From Okapia johnstoni (Eukaryota; Chordata; Mammalia; Artiodactyla; Giraffidae), in assembly GCA_024291935.2 (NCBI GenBank), contig CM044318.1, positions 82,408,001 to 82,472,000 of the forward strand: a stretch of 64,000 nucleotides of DNA, read 5' to 3'. The first letter of the stretch is position 1; every line of letters starts with the position of its first letter. The position numbers and the translations under genes are program-made. This document shows, one piece after another, positions 1-11,240 of this stretch. The notes beneath the pieces are model-generated. The model ran no database searches, had not been told where the DNA came from, and saw only the letters and a program-made list of their open reading frames with translations.

Positions 1-1265
1 AACAGGCATCCAGTACAAACTCCAGTGAGTGGATGGACAAACAGAAAAATGAACAGGATGCGTTGAAATCCAAACAGAGATGTTATGGCAATTCATGTAA
101 CTATAGAAGAATCTCTTACTGAAGTCTGTGACTAGCACTCAAAAACTTGGCATCACAGCGTGTTTCCAAAATGCACATTAAAAAATGATTGTATAACACA
201 ATGAGTTATCTATTACTCTTCCCTGACATTATTACTCTCCTTATATTCTCTGCTTGCTTTGTCCAAAAAGAGCACGGAATCTCTATTTAACACCATAATT
301 CATAAGCCAAGGAATCTGGCCTTAGTCCTATTACATCCGTACCAGAATCAGAGCTTTGTCCCACGGATGGGGTGTATTTCAGCCCTTTCCAAGATCCACT
401 CTGCCCAACGCCCTCCTCCCCAGCACTTTCTTCATCCAGAGAACATCCGAATTGAACTACCAGATAAAAGTGAAACTGCTATTGTATTTCAGTATCATTA
501 AACTTTGTTTTTTTTCCATCAACTACCTTTAGATAATACTAACAAATGAGTCTACACAGGATTTACATTCTTTTTCCAGTAATGAAGGGATTTTCTATAG
601 CATCCCCATGGCTAGTAAGTGTTACATAGAAAGAGTCTCAAATTTCTAACATGGCATAAAGCTTATTAATCCCGCTCAGCTTTCATGCTTCAACATCCAT
701 GATTACATTAGTCTTCCCAAATATGATTGATTTAGACTTAAGTACTCCAATTTTTGTGAAGAAATGGCAAATGTGATATTGTATTTCACAAACTCCAAAT
801 GACATTTTCTAGACTGGAATGAAGGGATTCAGCACTTGAGCTCAGTTTTAGAGTGTGCGATTTTGTGAGAAGTGTAGTATGGGGGCATCTTCAAAACTCA
901 GTGACCTTTCTACTGGCCACCATCACTGTCACCTCTCAAATATTCGTGCCTTGTCAGTTCACAGCTGTGCTACAGGAAACACAATCCCTGGATCAGCACA
1001 GGGCAGCAGAAAGTACAAAGCATCAGAGTTCAAGTGCTGACCAGCTATCCACCCTTCCCTCTGCTCCTCCCTGTACAACAGGGACAGCAAGACAGCAATA
1101 TCCTGCCACCCTCCAGCGCCATGGGAGGACCAAAAGCTAAAGGTCAGTGATCAGCACCATCCCACGGAGCAGGAGCTGGCCAAGAAGAATTAGAGAAAAA
1201 GCCAACTCTGCAGCCTGACTGCAGTCTTCTATGGCATATAGGATTAAATTCAGCTAACGAAGCCC
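1..1265. other. Unique non-coding stretch, no gene recognised
   Basis: I recognise no repeat, exon or RNA gene here. The ORFs present are under 100 codons, overlap one another in different frames and show no familiar domain. Composition is ordinary AT-leaning mammalian DNA. Absence of a gene is a reading-by-eye judgement; short exons or conserved non-coding elements would be missed. Confidence 0.55.
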
Positions 1266-1267
1266 GA

Positions 1268-1350
1268 TGAGGAAGCCTGGTGTGCTGCAGTCCACGGGGT
1301 CCAAAGATTCGGACACAACTGAGTAACTGAACAACAACAACAAGGAAGCC
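1268..1350 (+). repeat. 3' tail fragment of Bov-tA or BovB
   Basis: The stretch carries the shared BovB/Bov-tA 3' end: gaagcctggtgtgctgcag, then an approximate cggacacaactgagtaactgaac and an (AAC)n tail. Only about 80 bases remain, so SINE and LINE origin cannot be separated. An aaggaagcctg copy follows the tail and resembles the element's own start, so the apparent target duplication is ambiguous. Confidence 0.75.
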
Positions 1351-1351
1351 T

Positions 1352-3060
1352 GAGCTGGATTCTCAAATCCGTCCTCTTTCTGGGCCTTTCATCTTACCCA
1401 GGACCGCCTTCCAGAATGGTTTGGATTGTACAACGCAAAGCTGAGCTCTAGCTCACATAATGTGGTGATGTTACGTGATTATTGTGGGGCTGTTGGCTCT
1501 TCTGTCCTCTGAGTCATAAAATGTCCTTTACTCTGATGTGCATAGAGAAAGGTATTGTGACTGCATTGCATTTTGTGAACCTGTTCTCATTTCGTAACGA
1601 TGGTGCAACATGAAAAGTGTCAGAAGTTATTCATGGCCTCTCATGATCGGAACTGCTGCTTGCTAGTCAGGGCTTTGCCCTGTGGTCGAAGTGAGACACC
1701 TCTGAGAGTTTTAGGAAATCAGACTTAGAGACCTTTGTCCAAAGACAATGCCCCACTTGGCAAGAGTCAATGGTTGTTGAATATCCAGGTTCTACTCACA
1801 TCTGTTTTTTAGAACAGAGGGAAAGTCATTTTTTGAAAATATATAATGGGGCCAGCTATAATCTGTTATATGCTTAAATGAGCCCTGCAAAGGGAAATTA
1901 TTGTGAAAGCTTTTCTGAAAGACAGGATGGACAAACAGGAGCAATTCGGGGGACAGCATGTCAGATGGCAGAGGAACCAGACGCATCATCCTGTGGGGAG
2001 AAAAATGAAGGAAACAGACAGGATATGAGTGACAAAGAGCAGAGGGAAGGCGGGAACAACACCAGCCAGGCAATTCATCTCAAATGATAAATTTATCAGC
2101 ATTGTTACTGTCTGGTGAGTCAGGCCATCTCAGATGACAGTGAGTTCCCTGGCTCCAGGATGAGTGAACCCCTGGAGTGAGTGTTTTCAGAGGTATCCAA
2201 ACTCCACCAGAGTGAACTAGGTGACTATCAATGTCCCTTGTAATCCTGAAGTTCATGATGTTTTGTTTAAATATTCTGTCTAGATTTGCAGTGTAATTGC
2301 AAGTCAGTGACCTCTATCTGGAATGCTCAGGCCCCAGCAGAGCGAAGGAGCTGAGGGAGGTGCTGCCTCTTCTCTCTGTTCCCACGGATTCAGGCAAGAA
2401 CGACAGTCTATGTCCCAACACCGGCTAGGTCTGCATCAGGAAACATCCCTATTCTCCCTGACGTCTGTCTTCCAACTGCGAACATGCCCAGCTCCCAGGC
2501 CTGTGTGCTGTCATTCCATTAAATGTACTTAGCAACCATTACCTTTGAGAGAATCGTTCAGCCAACAGCGAGGAAGCAAACATCTGTTACTGGAGAACAC
2601 GGTGCTCTGTGGACAGCAAAGTTCAAGCACTATGTCTGGCTGGGCCGGTATCTCAATGGAGAAGAGTTTACGCTCCTTGGAACCATCCCTCCAGCTCTTT
2701 AAACAAGGGAGCACCGTCTGAGTCTTGTCAGACGAACTGACAATTTGACGGGGCAGACAGGACACAGACCCTTCCAACTAGGCACGATTTTCTTTCCAGC
2801 TCATAAACAGCCCTGAGATATAGGAAGCAGCATCTTTGTTTTCTTGATGGGGAAGTGGAGACTCCATGAGCACAGATGCTTCTCAAGACCACACAGTCCC
2901 CAGGGATGGGCAGATCCGTCCTGTCTTCGGTTTCCAAACTGTATGATCTCTGCATGTATGGTGGCTCCTCTCCGTCCCATTTTAAGGTAATTACGTGAAC
3001 GCTAGAATAAAGAATGTACTCTATACTGTTTAGATGCTGCTTACCTTTAAGAATCCTTTT
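1352..3060. other. Mostly unique stretch, possible faint MIR near 2.82-2.92 kb
   Basis: No gene recognised. Around 2820-2920 there is a weak resemblance to a reverse-strand MIR core (a gatggggaagtggagactc-like run followed by cacacagtcc), too degraded to call firmly. The remainder shows nothing recognisable. Confidence 0.45.
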
Positions 3061-3064
3061 ATGT

Positions 3065-3282
3065 TAAATTAATTAATTAATTGGCTACATGGCATCTTGG
3101 TTACCGCACATGGGATCTTCCTTATGGTGAGCAGGCTCCGCGGCACTCAGGCTCTCTAGCTGCAGTGCACAGGCTTAGCTGCTGTGGCATGTGGGATAAT
3201 TCCCCGACCAGGGATCTAACCCATGCCTCCTTGCATTGCAAGGTGGATTCTCAACCAATGGACCATTAGGGAAGTCCCAAGA
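3065..3282 (-). repeat. CHR-type SINE (tRNA-Glu derived)
   Basis: Read on the minus strand, the element opens with the CHR head (gggacttccctaatggtcc), a degenerate pol III B-box region and a gggatc..cacatg core, ending in an AATT-rich tail at 3065-3080. This is the tRNA-derived SINE family shared by ruminants, hippos and cetaceans. Divergence is substantial, so it is an old copy. Confidence 0.85.
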
Positions 3283-3358
3283 ATCATTTGCATTGTGGGA
3301 ATTACCACATAGGTAAACTCTGAATATTTTGTCTTAAAGTACAGATACAATAAAGGAT

Positions 3359-3586
3359 AGGCTTCCCAGGTGGTGCTAGTGGTAAAGAACCCGCCTGCCA
3401 ATGCAGGAGACACGAGGCCAGTGTTCAACCCCTAGGTCAGGAAGATCCCCTGGAGGAGGGCACGGCAACCCACTCCAGGATTCTTGCCTGGAGAATCCCA
3501 TGGACAGAGGAGCCTGGCGGGCTGCAGTCCATAGGGTTGCAAAGAGTCGGACACGACTAACATGACTTAGCACAGACACGCACAAT
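3359..3586 (+). repeat. Bov-tA SINE, near full length
   Basis: A tRNA-like head (ggcttcccaggtggtgctag, then tggtaaagaacccgcctgcc) is joined to the BovB-derived body (ggcaacccactccagg, gagtcggacacgactaac). Flanks ataaaggatag (3350-3360) and atgaaggacag (3589-3599) agree at 9 of 11 bases and may be the decayed target-site duplication. Confidence 0.92.
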
Positions 3587-4470
3587 GAATGAAGGACAGG
3601 CGTCCTCTGGGAAATTACCCTCTTTGGTGTGACCATCTCCACACGATTTTTATTCTCATTTCTTTTCTTTCTAAGCTCTTCCCAACTGTGAAGGAAATGA
3701 AATTAAAAAAAAAAAGAAAACAAATGTAACATTGCAAATGAAATATCAAGTGCCTTTTTGTTGCTGGGGGTATTTTAGTAAATGATTTTGACCTTCCTTC
3801 TGAAACCCAAGGAAACCAAGATGCTGGCATGCAGATACCTGGGGGCTGGGCAGGCGATGGTGCCCCCATCTGAACACAGAAGGTTCGGGTCTGGAGACAC
3901 CGATAGGAAAGAGCCTGGGGCCGGTGCCCTGGTGGGAAACTCCACCCCTGAGGCAACGCTGTTCTTGCCCTTGAGGGTGGTGATGAAATACCATAGCCCT
4001 CGGGGACTTCAAAGTGACTTCAAAGAGACCACCTACAGGAGGAACGGGCACTAGGCAGGAAGAAGCCAGACATCACATACCCGCCAGTGTCCTGGGCTTT
4101 AAGTTCTTGCTGGAGCTAAAGCTGAAGGCACTTTAAAGTGCCTTTGTGTTCCTCCAGGCCCAGAGCTCGTGGGCATACAGCATCACGCCCTGCCAGGGGG
4201 TACCAGCTGACCCCACCTGAGCCCATCATCCCACCACCAACAGGCAGCCTGCAGCTGAGGAGAGGCACCCCCTGATTTGGTTCTGAGATGCTCAGTTCTC
4301 ACCAGACACCTGGGGAAGACGGCTGGGGTCCTGAAGAGGGGATTTAAGGCTCTGAGACAAATGTCACTTAAAGGGGCGATGCAGCAAAGAGCTACACTGT
4401 GACCTGTGACCTGTTCTCAGTCTCTGCCATCCTCTTTTTTTCTCCCAACTCGAGTCCCCAACTCACTCTA
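3587..4470. other. Unique stretch with a perfect 20-bp palindrome
   Basis: No gene or repeat family recognised. Positions 4125-4144 form a perfect palindrome (aaggcactttaaagtgcctt). The ORFs of about 100 codons on both strands at 3.6-4.05 kb overlap one another and show no domain. Confidence 0.5.
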
Positions 4471-4485
4471 AAAATTTGCAAATCT

Positions 4486-4516
<31 letters not shown>

Positions 4517-4523
4517 CAAATCT
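4471..4523 (+). repeat. Poly(A)-only insertion flanked by a 15-bp duplication
   Basis: A run of A (4486-4512) sits between two copies of aaaatttgcaaatct, at 4471-4485 and 4509-4523, the second sharing its first A residues with the run. Nothing lies between the first copy and the A run. This is the expected shape of a retroposition event that kept only the poly(A) tail plus its target-site duplication. Slippage after a small tandem duplication is the alternative. Confidence 0.7.
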
Positions 4524-6865
4524 GGCTCAAGTTGGAAAAACACATCGAGAGCAGGTTCCAAGGACCAAAAGCAGAATTCTAAGTTTACAACCCAACCCAA
4601 ACCAGCCCCCTTCTGTGGGTCTTCATCAGATGCTGTATGTACCACTGGGCACGTCCTAGTTTTCTTGGCCACATCACTGCTGAAAAAGGCCTTTAGGATT
4701 GAGCATGGTCTCACAGAACTGCCCTCCGCAAAACATACATCGAAATTTCTTCTCATCCAAACTCACCGAGCAGAGCATCTCAGATCAGTCTGTCTGCCTG
4801 TCCATCATGTGGGGTTAGTTTAATCCTATTATGTGTCAGATCAGGCATTCTGCTGGTCAGAAAAAGCACACAAGCCTTGCCTGCATGTGACCTGCCTGTC
4901 AGAGCTTCAGAACATTCTTATGTCCCAAGTTCTATTTCAGGGACCTTGGTCCATCATAGGCATCTCTGTATATGGAAGCATCTCTCTTATATTTGATGTC
5001 TTTTTGTGCTCCTTATGAAAACTGTGCAAGTTAATAAACATAGAAGGTATTTAGAACACAGGTGTCTGGTCCATAGTAAGAACTGCCACCCAACAAATGA
5101 AAGCCTTTACTATGATTAACAAACAAGGAAGCATGCCTCTGCTTGAGGCCCCATCCCTCTGGGTGGACATCAGGTCTACCTTCTAGGGGTTCATGTTCTA
5201 TTGGGGTAACACTCACACCCTTGAACATACAATACACCTTCAATGATCATTTTATAGCCAATGGCCACTTATTACAGACAAAGAAGAATAACAGGATTCC
5301 AACAGAAACATGCCAAGAGAATTGACTTTATGAAGATGTCTGTCTACCCATCTCTCTCACTTGTTAATTTACTGTTTGAAACATCTACTTTGCACTTCAG
5401 TAGATGTGATCTTCTTTGCAGGCACTTTTAAAATGCCCCCCACCCCCAACAGCTGTTGATCATGTGACCTCAGAAGTAATTATGAAATACTGTAAAAGAT
5501 CAAATTTAAGCCGAGTCCAGTGGCATTTTCTACAAAGGACCATTTCATCTTGGGACTACCGGGTCCTCCTCCAACAGCTGGTCTAGAGCTATGGGCTTGC
5601 ACCATGGAATCCTGCAAGAGGCAAAACACCCAACCTCCTTCTAAAGGGAGACAGCAGGCAGACTTGGCCACAGGATTTACTGTCATGATTTGTTGCAAAA
5701 AAAAGGAGGCAAAATGTAGGTGATGAGCTTGACTAAGCAAATGATTCCAGGAGACAATGAACTCAGGTAACCAACATGATAAAAGGTTTTGCTTAATTTG
5801 CAAAGTCGTTGTAATCTGATGGCACAGAAGGAGAAAAATCTATCGATCTTGCCACAGGTTAAATCCATTAGAGAAATGTACTTACTGTGCATAATAAAAT
5901 TAGGAGCTCCGAGTAAAATCCAGTCATGACACCCAGAAACAGAATGGATTGTTTTTTTTTCAAAAGATAAAGCAACAGCAATGGCTTTAACATCCCTAAG
6001 GTTAAGTGAGAGAGGCCAGGAATGAGAAACCAGTGTTGAGAAGTTGATTTGGCAATTGTTGGGGGAGGGGTGAGTGGGGTGGAGACTGCTCTGGAACAGC
6101 CTGAAATACTTTAGAATCAGTGCTTGTCTTCCTGGAGAATTTACATTTGTGAAGTGAGGAGAACGCTATTAATACACACATTAGGTTCTTATCAGGAGAA
6201 GATTTTTAAAAAAAGAGAGAAGACTCCAAATACAGAGTGTGATGTGAGCAGTTGCCAACTTACACTTCGGAGGGACCCAGTTGCAAACAAGGCAGTATCC
6301 TGGGTGCCTCTGCCTTTTGCCAGCAGTCACTGACACCTAATAAGAAGCTCCCAGGCTTGAAAAAAAAAAGCTTTCTGGAAGCCCTCAGCCCATCTGCATG
6401 AAGACCAGAGAGGAATGCTTTCAGCTGTTGGAGACAAATCAAAGGCAGAGGAGAAAAAAGGAAATAGACACCTCCCCATTTATCGGGGAGCAGACACAGG
6501 TCTTTTTGCTGAGCCAGATACAATGTGCAATCTCATGCAGCCTTTTTCACACACGGAGAAAGATTCACTAATTTTAAGAGACCTCTGGTGCTGACTTAGA
6601 TGATTTTTATTCTAACATTATTCAAATATATACAAGGAGAAAACACGGTATAAAAGTTTGCTGATAGCACTCAACCCACCGAAGACAGATGTATACGCAA
6701 AATACTAACCAAATCACTCTCCCGAGAACACTCAAGTGAACGATATCAACCCAAAACCTAGTATAAATTGGTTTCGTTGAAACAAAATTTCTCCCACTGA
6801 ATTAAAAAAAAATGTGACCCCTTTTCTGATTCTACATTGAATGTTTCTGTATTTGATTATTTTAT
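4524..6865. other. Unique non-coding stretch
   Basis: No recognisable repeat or gene in about 2.3 kb. Features seen are only short homopolymers: a C-rich run near 5436, T and A runs near 5950, 6210 and 6360, and a G-rich run near 6060. Existing ORFs are short and overlap in several frames. Confidence 0.5.
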
Positions 6866-6867
6866 AT

Positions 6868-7088
6868 TAAACTTTTTATTTTGTATTGGGGTATAGCTGA
6901 TTAACAATGCTGTGATAGCTTCAGGTGACCAGCAAAGGAGCTCAGCTACACATATGCACGTATCCATTCTCCCCCAAACTCCCCTCCCATCCTGGCCGCC
7001 ACATGACATTGAGCAGAGTTCCCTGTGCTGTCCAGTAGGTCTTTGTTGGTTATCCCTTTTAAATGTAGCATTCTATTTGATTTTAATA
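6868..7088 (-). repeat. L1 3' end (artiodactyl type)
   Basis: Read on the minus strand this matches the 3' end of artiodactyl L1: on the plus strand ggggtatagctgattaacaa, cttcaggtgaccagcaaagg, then gttccctgtgctgtccagtag. The same segment recurs in plus orientation at 14770-14858 and 20850-21000. The copy is 5' truncated with no coding part left. Confidence 0.82.
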
Positions 7089-7554
7089 ATATTCTTCCAC
7101 AAAATGGCTGTTTACATGCTTAAAGAATACAGAATGGTACACAAATGTTTAGAGCTTCACCCATCTGACCAGGATAATCAGACCTCCTGTGACTTTGAAA
7201 TTCTGACAGTCAGCAGCCCTTGCACGTATCTGTCAGTGAGGGAGAATCTCATCACCTTGTTATTTGAAGCCAAGGCAATGTGATTATAGTATGAAGAAAT
7301 CTGCTTTAATTCTGTACCTGTCTTAAATATCGCTGGACTCTTGGGAAACATTTTCCATTTTATTTTTACTATTATCCTATTTATAAATAATAAACCCTTG
7401 GGAATTGGTATCTAAAAGATGAGGGTCCATGAAATTGTCAAGAAAATGGTCTAAAAACGAGAGAAAGGCAGAGAGCTACCTATGTGTGTTTTCCGAGTCA
7501 AACCAGAGTACCACCTAACAAGTCTGCCTGGGCTTCATCTGGCTATAACTGGGG
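7089..7554. other. Unique AT-rich stretch
   Basis: No repeat, exon or RNA gene recognised. Confidence 0.5.
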
Positions 7555-7743
7555 CAGGGATCAGCACACTGCCACTGGTAGCCTGGTTTTTGTAAATAAA
7601 GTGGTATAGAAATACAGTCATGTACATGCTGCCTATCGAAGCCTTGTACTACTACAGTATTGCTGAGTAATTGTGACAGAGACTGTGGCCTGCAAAACCT
7701 AAGATATTTAATATCTCGCCCATTGCAGAAGCTCGCTGACCCT
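7555..7743 (+). mobile_element. Non-autonomous hAT-type MITE
   Basis: It starts cagggatcagcacact and ends with a tcgctgaccctt-type reverse complement, consistent with short terminal inverted repeats. Internal phrases tttttgtaaataaagt, gacagagactgtggcctgc and tatttaatatctcgccc match an old mammalian DNA-transposon relic that recurs, split and inverted, at 20187-21062. The exact subfamily name is left open. Confidence 0.65.
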
Positions 7744-7749
7744 TAATCT

Positions 7750-8120
7750 TTTTGCTGTTGTTCAGTCGCTAAGTCACGTCCAAATCTTTGCAACCCCATG
7801 GACTGTAGCACACCGGGCTTCCCTGCCATTCACTATCTCCCAGAGTTTGCTCAAATTCATATTCATTGAGTGGGTGATGTTATCTAACCATCTCATCCTC
7901 TGTCACCCCTTTCTCCTCCTGCCTTCAACCTTTCCCAGCATCTGGGTCTTTTCCCATGAGTTGGCTCTTCACATCAGGTGGCCAAAGTACTGGAGCTTCA
8001 GCTGCAGCACCAGTCCTTCCAGTGAATATTCAGAGTTGATTTCCTTTAGGATTGACTGGTTTGGTCTTCCTGCAGTCCAAGGGACTCTCAAGAGTCTTCT
8101 TGAATTGAGGTGCTAGAGAA
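7750..8120 (-). repeat. BovB LINE 3' end, 5' truncated, with target duplication
   Basis: The minus-strand reading gives the last roughly 370 bases of BovB (plus-strand phrases gttcagtcgctaagtcacg, catctcatcctctgtcaccc, cagtccaagggactctcaag). It is flanked by identical gacccttaatct at 7738-7749 and 8121-8132, so both ends of the original insertion are still visible. It sits at the end of the MITE just upstream. Confidence 0.93.
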
Positions 8121-8147
8121 GACCCTTAATCTAGAGGATGCTATTTG

Positions 8148-8637
8148 GATTGACAGAGACATTACTTTGCCAACAAAGGTCTGTCTAGTCAAGGCTATGG
8201 TTTTTCCAGTGGTCATGTATGGATGTGAGAGTTGGACGGTGAAGAAAGCTGAACGCTGAAAAACTGATGCTTTTGAACTGTGGTGTTGGAGAAGACTCTT
8301 GAGAGTCCCTTGGACTGCAAGGAGATCCAACCAGTCCATCCTAAAGGAGATCAGTCCTGGTTGTTCATTGGAAGGACTGATGTTAAAGCTGAAACTCCAA
8401 TACTCTGGGCACCTCATGCGAAGAGTTGACTCATTGGAAAAGACCCTGATGCTGGGAAGGATTGGGGGCAGGAGGAGAAGGGGATGACAGAGGATGAGAT
8501 GGTTGGATGGCATCACCGACTTGATGGACATGGGTTTGGGTAAACTCTGGGAGTTGGTGATGGACAGGGAGGCCTGGCGTGCTGCAATTCATGGGGTCGC
8601 AAAGAGTCGGACACGACTGAGCGACTGAACTGAACTG
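8148..8637 (+). repeat. BovB LINE 3' end
   Basis: The 5' truncated BovB 3' end runs from the agagacattactttgcc region to the terminal (gaact)n repeats. It encodes the degraded C-terminal portion of BovB ORF2 (for example GHLMRRVDSLEKTLMLGR in one frame). It lies head to head with the copy at 7750-8120, forming an inverted repeat with a loop of roughly 150 bases. Confidence 0.93.
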
Positions 8638-8975
8638 TTTTCTACTGGTTAGGAACCAGATTCTGTAAAGTTAGATACTAACTTGTAGAAGATTGATAAA
8701 TTGCAAGTGATTTCTGTTGGATAGAAAAGATAACTGCTAAGTTATGATTTTGGTGCCCTGAATGACATTAACCAGTTTAATAGCTAAGCTCACACTCTTA
8801 CTTCAACTTCGTTTTATTCCCCTTTGAGCCAGTTTGTCACCCTGTTGGTCCCTCCTTAGTGGAGGTGGGAATAAAGTCAAGGATGGGAATGACTCTGACA
8901 CCAGGTGCTCACATATTTGTACTTGAGTCATGCTGTTAACTTTCTGAAATGTGTACTTCAACATACCTTATTTGT
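8638..8975. other. Unique stretch
   Basis: Nothing recognised. Confidence 0.5.
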
Positions 8976-8976
8976 T

Positions 8977-9304
8977 TGGGCTTCCCCGGGAGCTCAGTGG
9001 TAAAGAATCCACCTGCCAATGCAGGAGACATGGGTCTGATCCCTGGTCTGGGAAGTTGCCCAACACCAAGGATCAGCTAAGCCCATGAGCCACAACTATT
9101 AAGCCTGTGCTCCAGAGACAGGGAGTCACAGTTACTGAGCCCGTGTGCCCTAGAGCCCGTGCTCCGCAATGAGAGAAGCCACCGCAGGAGAAGCCCGTGC
9201 ACCTCAACTAGAGAGTAGCCCCGCTCGCCACAGTAGAGAAAAGCCAAAATAGTGACAAAGACCCAGCACAGCCAAAATATGTAAACAAACAAACAAACAA
9301 AAGC
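8977..9304 (+). repeat. CHR SINE, full length
   Basis: The element opens with a tRNA-like head (gggcttccccgggagctcag), continues through the body with repeated agcccgtg..cc units, and ends in a (CAAA)n tail at about 9284-9304. It retains the long CHR-2-like body with several ccacaact phrases. Confidence 0.88.
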
Positions 9305-10561
9305 CTGGTCTGCTGAACCACCCAGGACACAGAAAGGGTCAGCATGAAGGCAGCCATGGCATTCATTCATCGCTGGTGCCCAACAAATGTTCCATCAACG
9401 AACATGGATAATTGCTCATTTATTTAAAAGACAGCTGTTGAGCATCTCCTATGTCCTGGGCATGGTTCTGGGCCGGGGGATGCAGCAGGGGACACAAGAG
9501 TGAGGTCATCATGTTCACAGAGCATCCACTGCAGCTGGAGAGAGAGACAATCACATAAAGAGTCTGCAGTAAATCAAATGCAGTCAGTGTCAGGGAGGAA
9601 AAGAAAGCTGCGGGGTAAGGGGATCCCTGGCCGCAGTGTCTGAGTTACTCTTTTAACCAGTGGGATTAGGGATGGTCTCTCTATCAGAGTGACTCTGGCC
9701 AAGGACAAAGGAATAAGCTATGTGGATCTCATCAAAACTAGGGGTTTGCACTGAATGATGTGGGGGGTCATGGCAAAGCTGAGAGCAGAGGCCCGAAGGG
9801 CTGACTTTCATTTCTCAGGGTCATGCTGGTTGCAGTGCTGGGCAGATTCTGGGGGGCCTGGCTGGAGAACATTCCTGATCCAGGTGAGAGGACCAGGGAG
9901 GGTGTGGGGCCACTAGGGAGATGGCTTCAGGTCCTGGATATAGACATTGATGATCAGACTGATGCAATTCACTGCTGGACCATCCGTGGGATGTGAAAGG
10001 AACACATGCAAGTCAAGAATGCTTCCAAAATGTTGGCCATGTTCACTAGATAAAGAGAATTGCTTTTTACTGGGATGGAGAAGAAGTGAGAAAAGAATTC
10101 CATCTTGGACATATGGAGTTAGAGAGACATTTTACTGGTACAAGTGGGAATGCCCAGTGGGCCAGTGGACTTGTCAACCTGAGAGGTTTATAGTTGAAGG
10201 TATGGGCTGTGACTGAATGAGGAGGGAGCATATGAACCAAGGAGAACAGGCCTGGGGACTGAGCTGTGGGGTGCCCCAACACGGGGTGGGGTCTAGGAGA
10301 ACAGGAAGAATGATTGGGGGTCTGAGAAGGAGTGGCCAGGGAGGCAGGCAGTGAAGCAAGAGGTCAAGTGGATCAAGTTTCTGAATCATGGTTATTACAG
10401 TCAGGACTGAGCTTTGGATTTAGGAACTCAGAGGTCATTGGTGATCTAGTAAGAGCTATTTTGGTCATCTTACTGACCCTCTTACTAGGTCATCTTACTG
10501 ACCTAGTAAGGTGGGTGCAAAAAGAGAACAGGAAGAAAGGAACTGACAACATCAAGTGACA
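9305..10561. other. Mostly unique; possible old repeat at 9.43-9.6 kb; local palindromes at 10.46-10.51 kb
   Basis: At 9430-9600 the text (ctcctatgtcctgggcatgg followed by a catgttcacagagca-like part) resembles a common ancient mammalian interspersed repeat that I cannot name with certainty. At 10463-10510 there is a 25-bp-period duplication with hairpin potential. No gene recognised. Confidence 0.45.
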
Positions 10562-10764
10562 GTGAGTGTTAGCTGTTCAGTAGTGGCCAACTCATTGCGA
10601 CCCCATGGGCTGTAGCCCACCAGGCTCCTGTGTCCATGGGATTCTCCAGCCAAGAATACTGGAGTGGGTAGCCATCCCCTTCTCCAGCAGATCTTCCCAA
10701 CTCAGGGATCAAACCCGGGTTTCCCACATTGTAGGCAGATTCTTTACCATCTGAGCCATTGAAA
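10562..10764 (-). repeat. Bov-tA SINE
   Basis: Reverse-orientation Bov-tA: plus-strand order is the BovB-like tail (tgttcagtagtggccaactc), then gggattctccagccaagaat, then the tRNA-like head ending tctttaccatctgagcc. The B-box region reads gggatcaaaccc here. Confidence 0.88.
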
Positions 10765-10890
10765 TAGTTGATTTACAGTGTTTCAGGTATATTTACTCTT
10801 TTTCAGATCCTTGTCCATTACAGGTTATTACAAGATACTGAATATAGTTAGTTCTCTCTGCTATGCCATAGGTCCTTGTTGCAGGAACAT
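10765..10890 (-). repeat. L1 3' end fragment
   Basis: It matches the reverse complement of the artiodactyl L1 3' end (agttgatttacagtgtttca, then gaatatagttagttctctct and ataggtccttgttgc). It abuts the Bov-tA upstream and a CHR SINE downstream, giving a three-element block. Confidence 0.75.
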
Positions 10891-10911
10891 TTCCTCTCTC
10901 TCTCTCTTTTT

Positions 10912-11080
10912 TTAATTTAGCTGAGCTGGGTCTTAGTTGCAGTACTCAGGGTCCTTAATTGCAACATGTGAACTCTTAGTTGCAGCATGTGGGATCTAGT
11001 TCCCTGACCAGGGATCAAACCCAGGCCCCCTGCGTTGGGAGCATGGAGTCTTAGCCACTAAACCACCAGGGAAGTCCCGA
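10912..11080 (-). repeat. CHR SINE
   Basis: Minus-strand CHR element. Plus-strand phrases: tcttagttgcagtactcagg, gttccctgaccagggatcaa, and the terminal accaccagggaagtcccg, which is the reversed SINE head. A pyrimidine-rich run (TC)n then T7 at 10900-10915 corresponds to the A-rich tail. Confidence 0.87.
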
Positions 11081-11240
11081 GGTTTCATCTCTTAAGATGA
11101 GGAATTTCAGAGCCTTATTGACTCAGAGTTTCCCAGGACAGAACACTGACAATACTGGGGAGGGTTGGGGGGTGGAGAACTGTAGGATCCACGTTCTAGC
11201 GCAGGTGAGAGAGGACGGGGTCAGTACAGACACAGGCAGG
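11081..11240. other. Short unique spacer
   Basis: Nothing recognised between the CHR and Bov-tA elements. Confidence 0.5.

Noticed and set aside
4125..4144. microRNA hairpin, because the palindrome contains an AAAGTGC-like string
   Set aside because: The arms are only 10 bases with no loop, far too short for a precursor hairpin; the seed resemblance is likely chance.
8088..8531. 147-codon minus-strand ORF
   Set aside because: It lies across the head-to-head BovB copies and is a shadow of BovB sequence.
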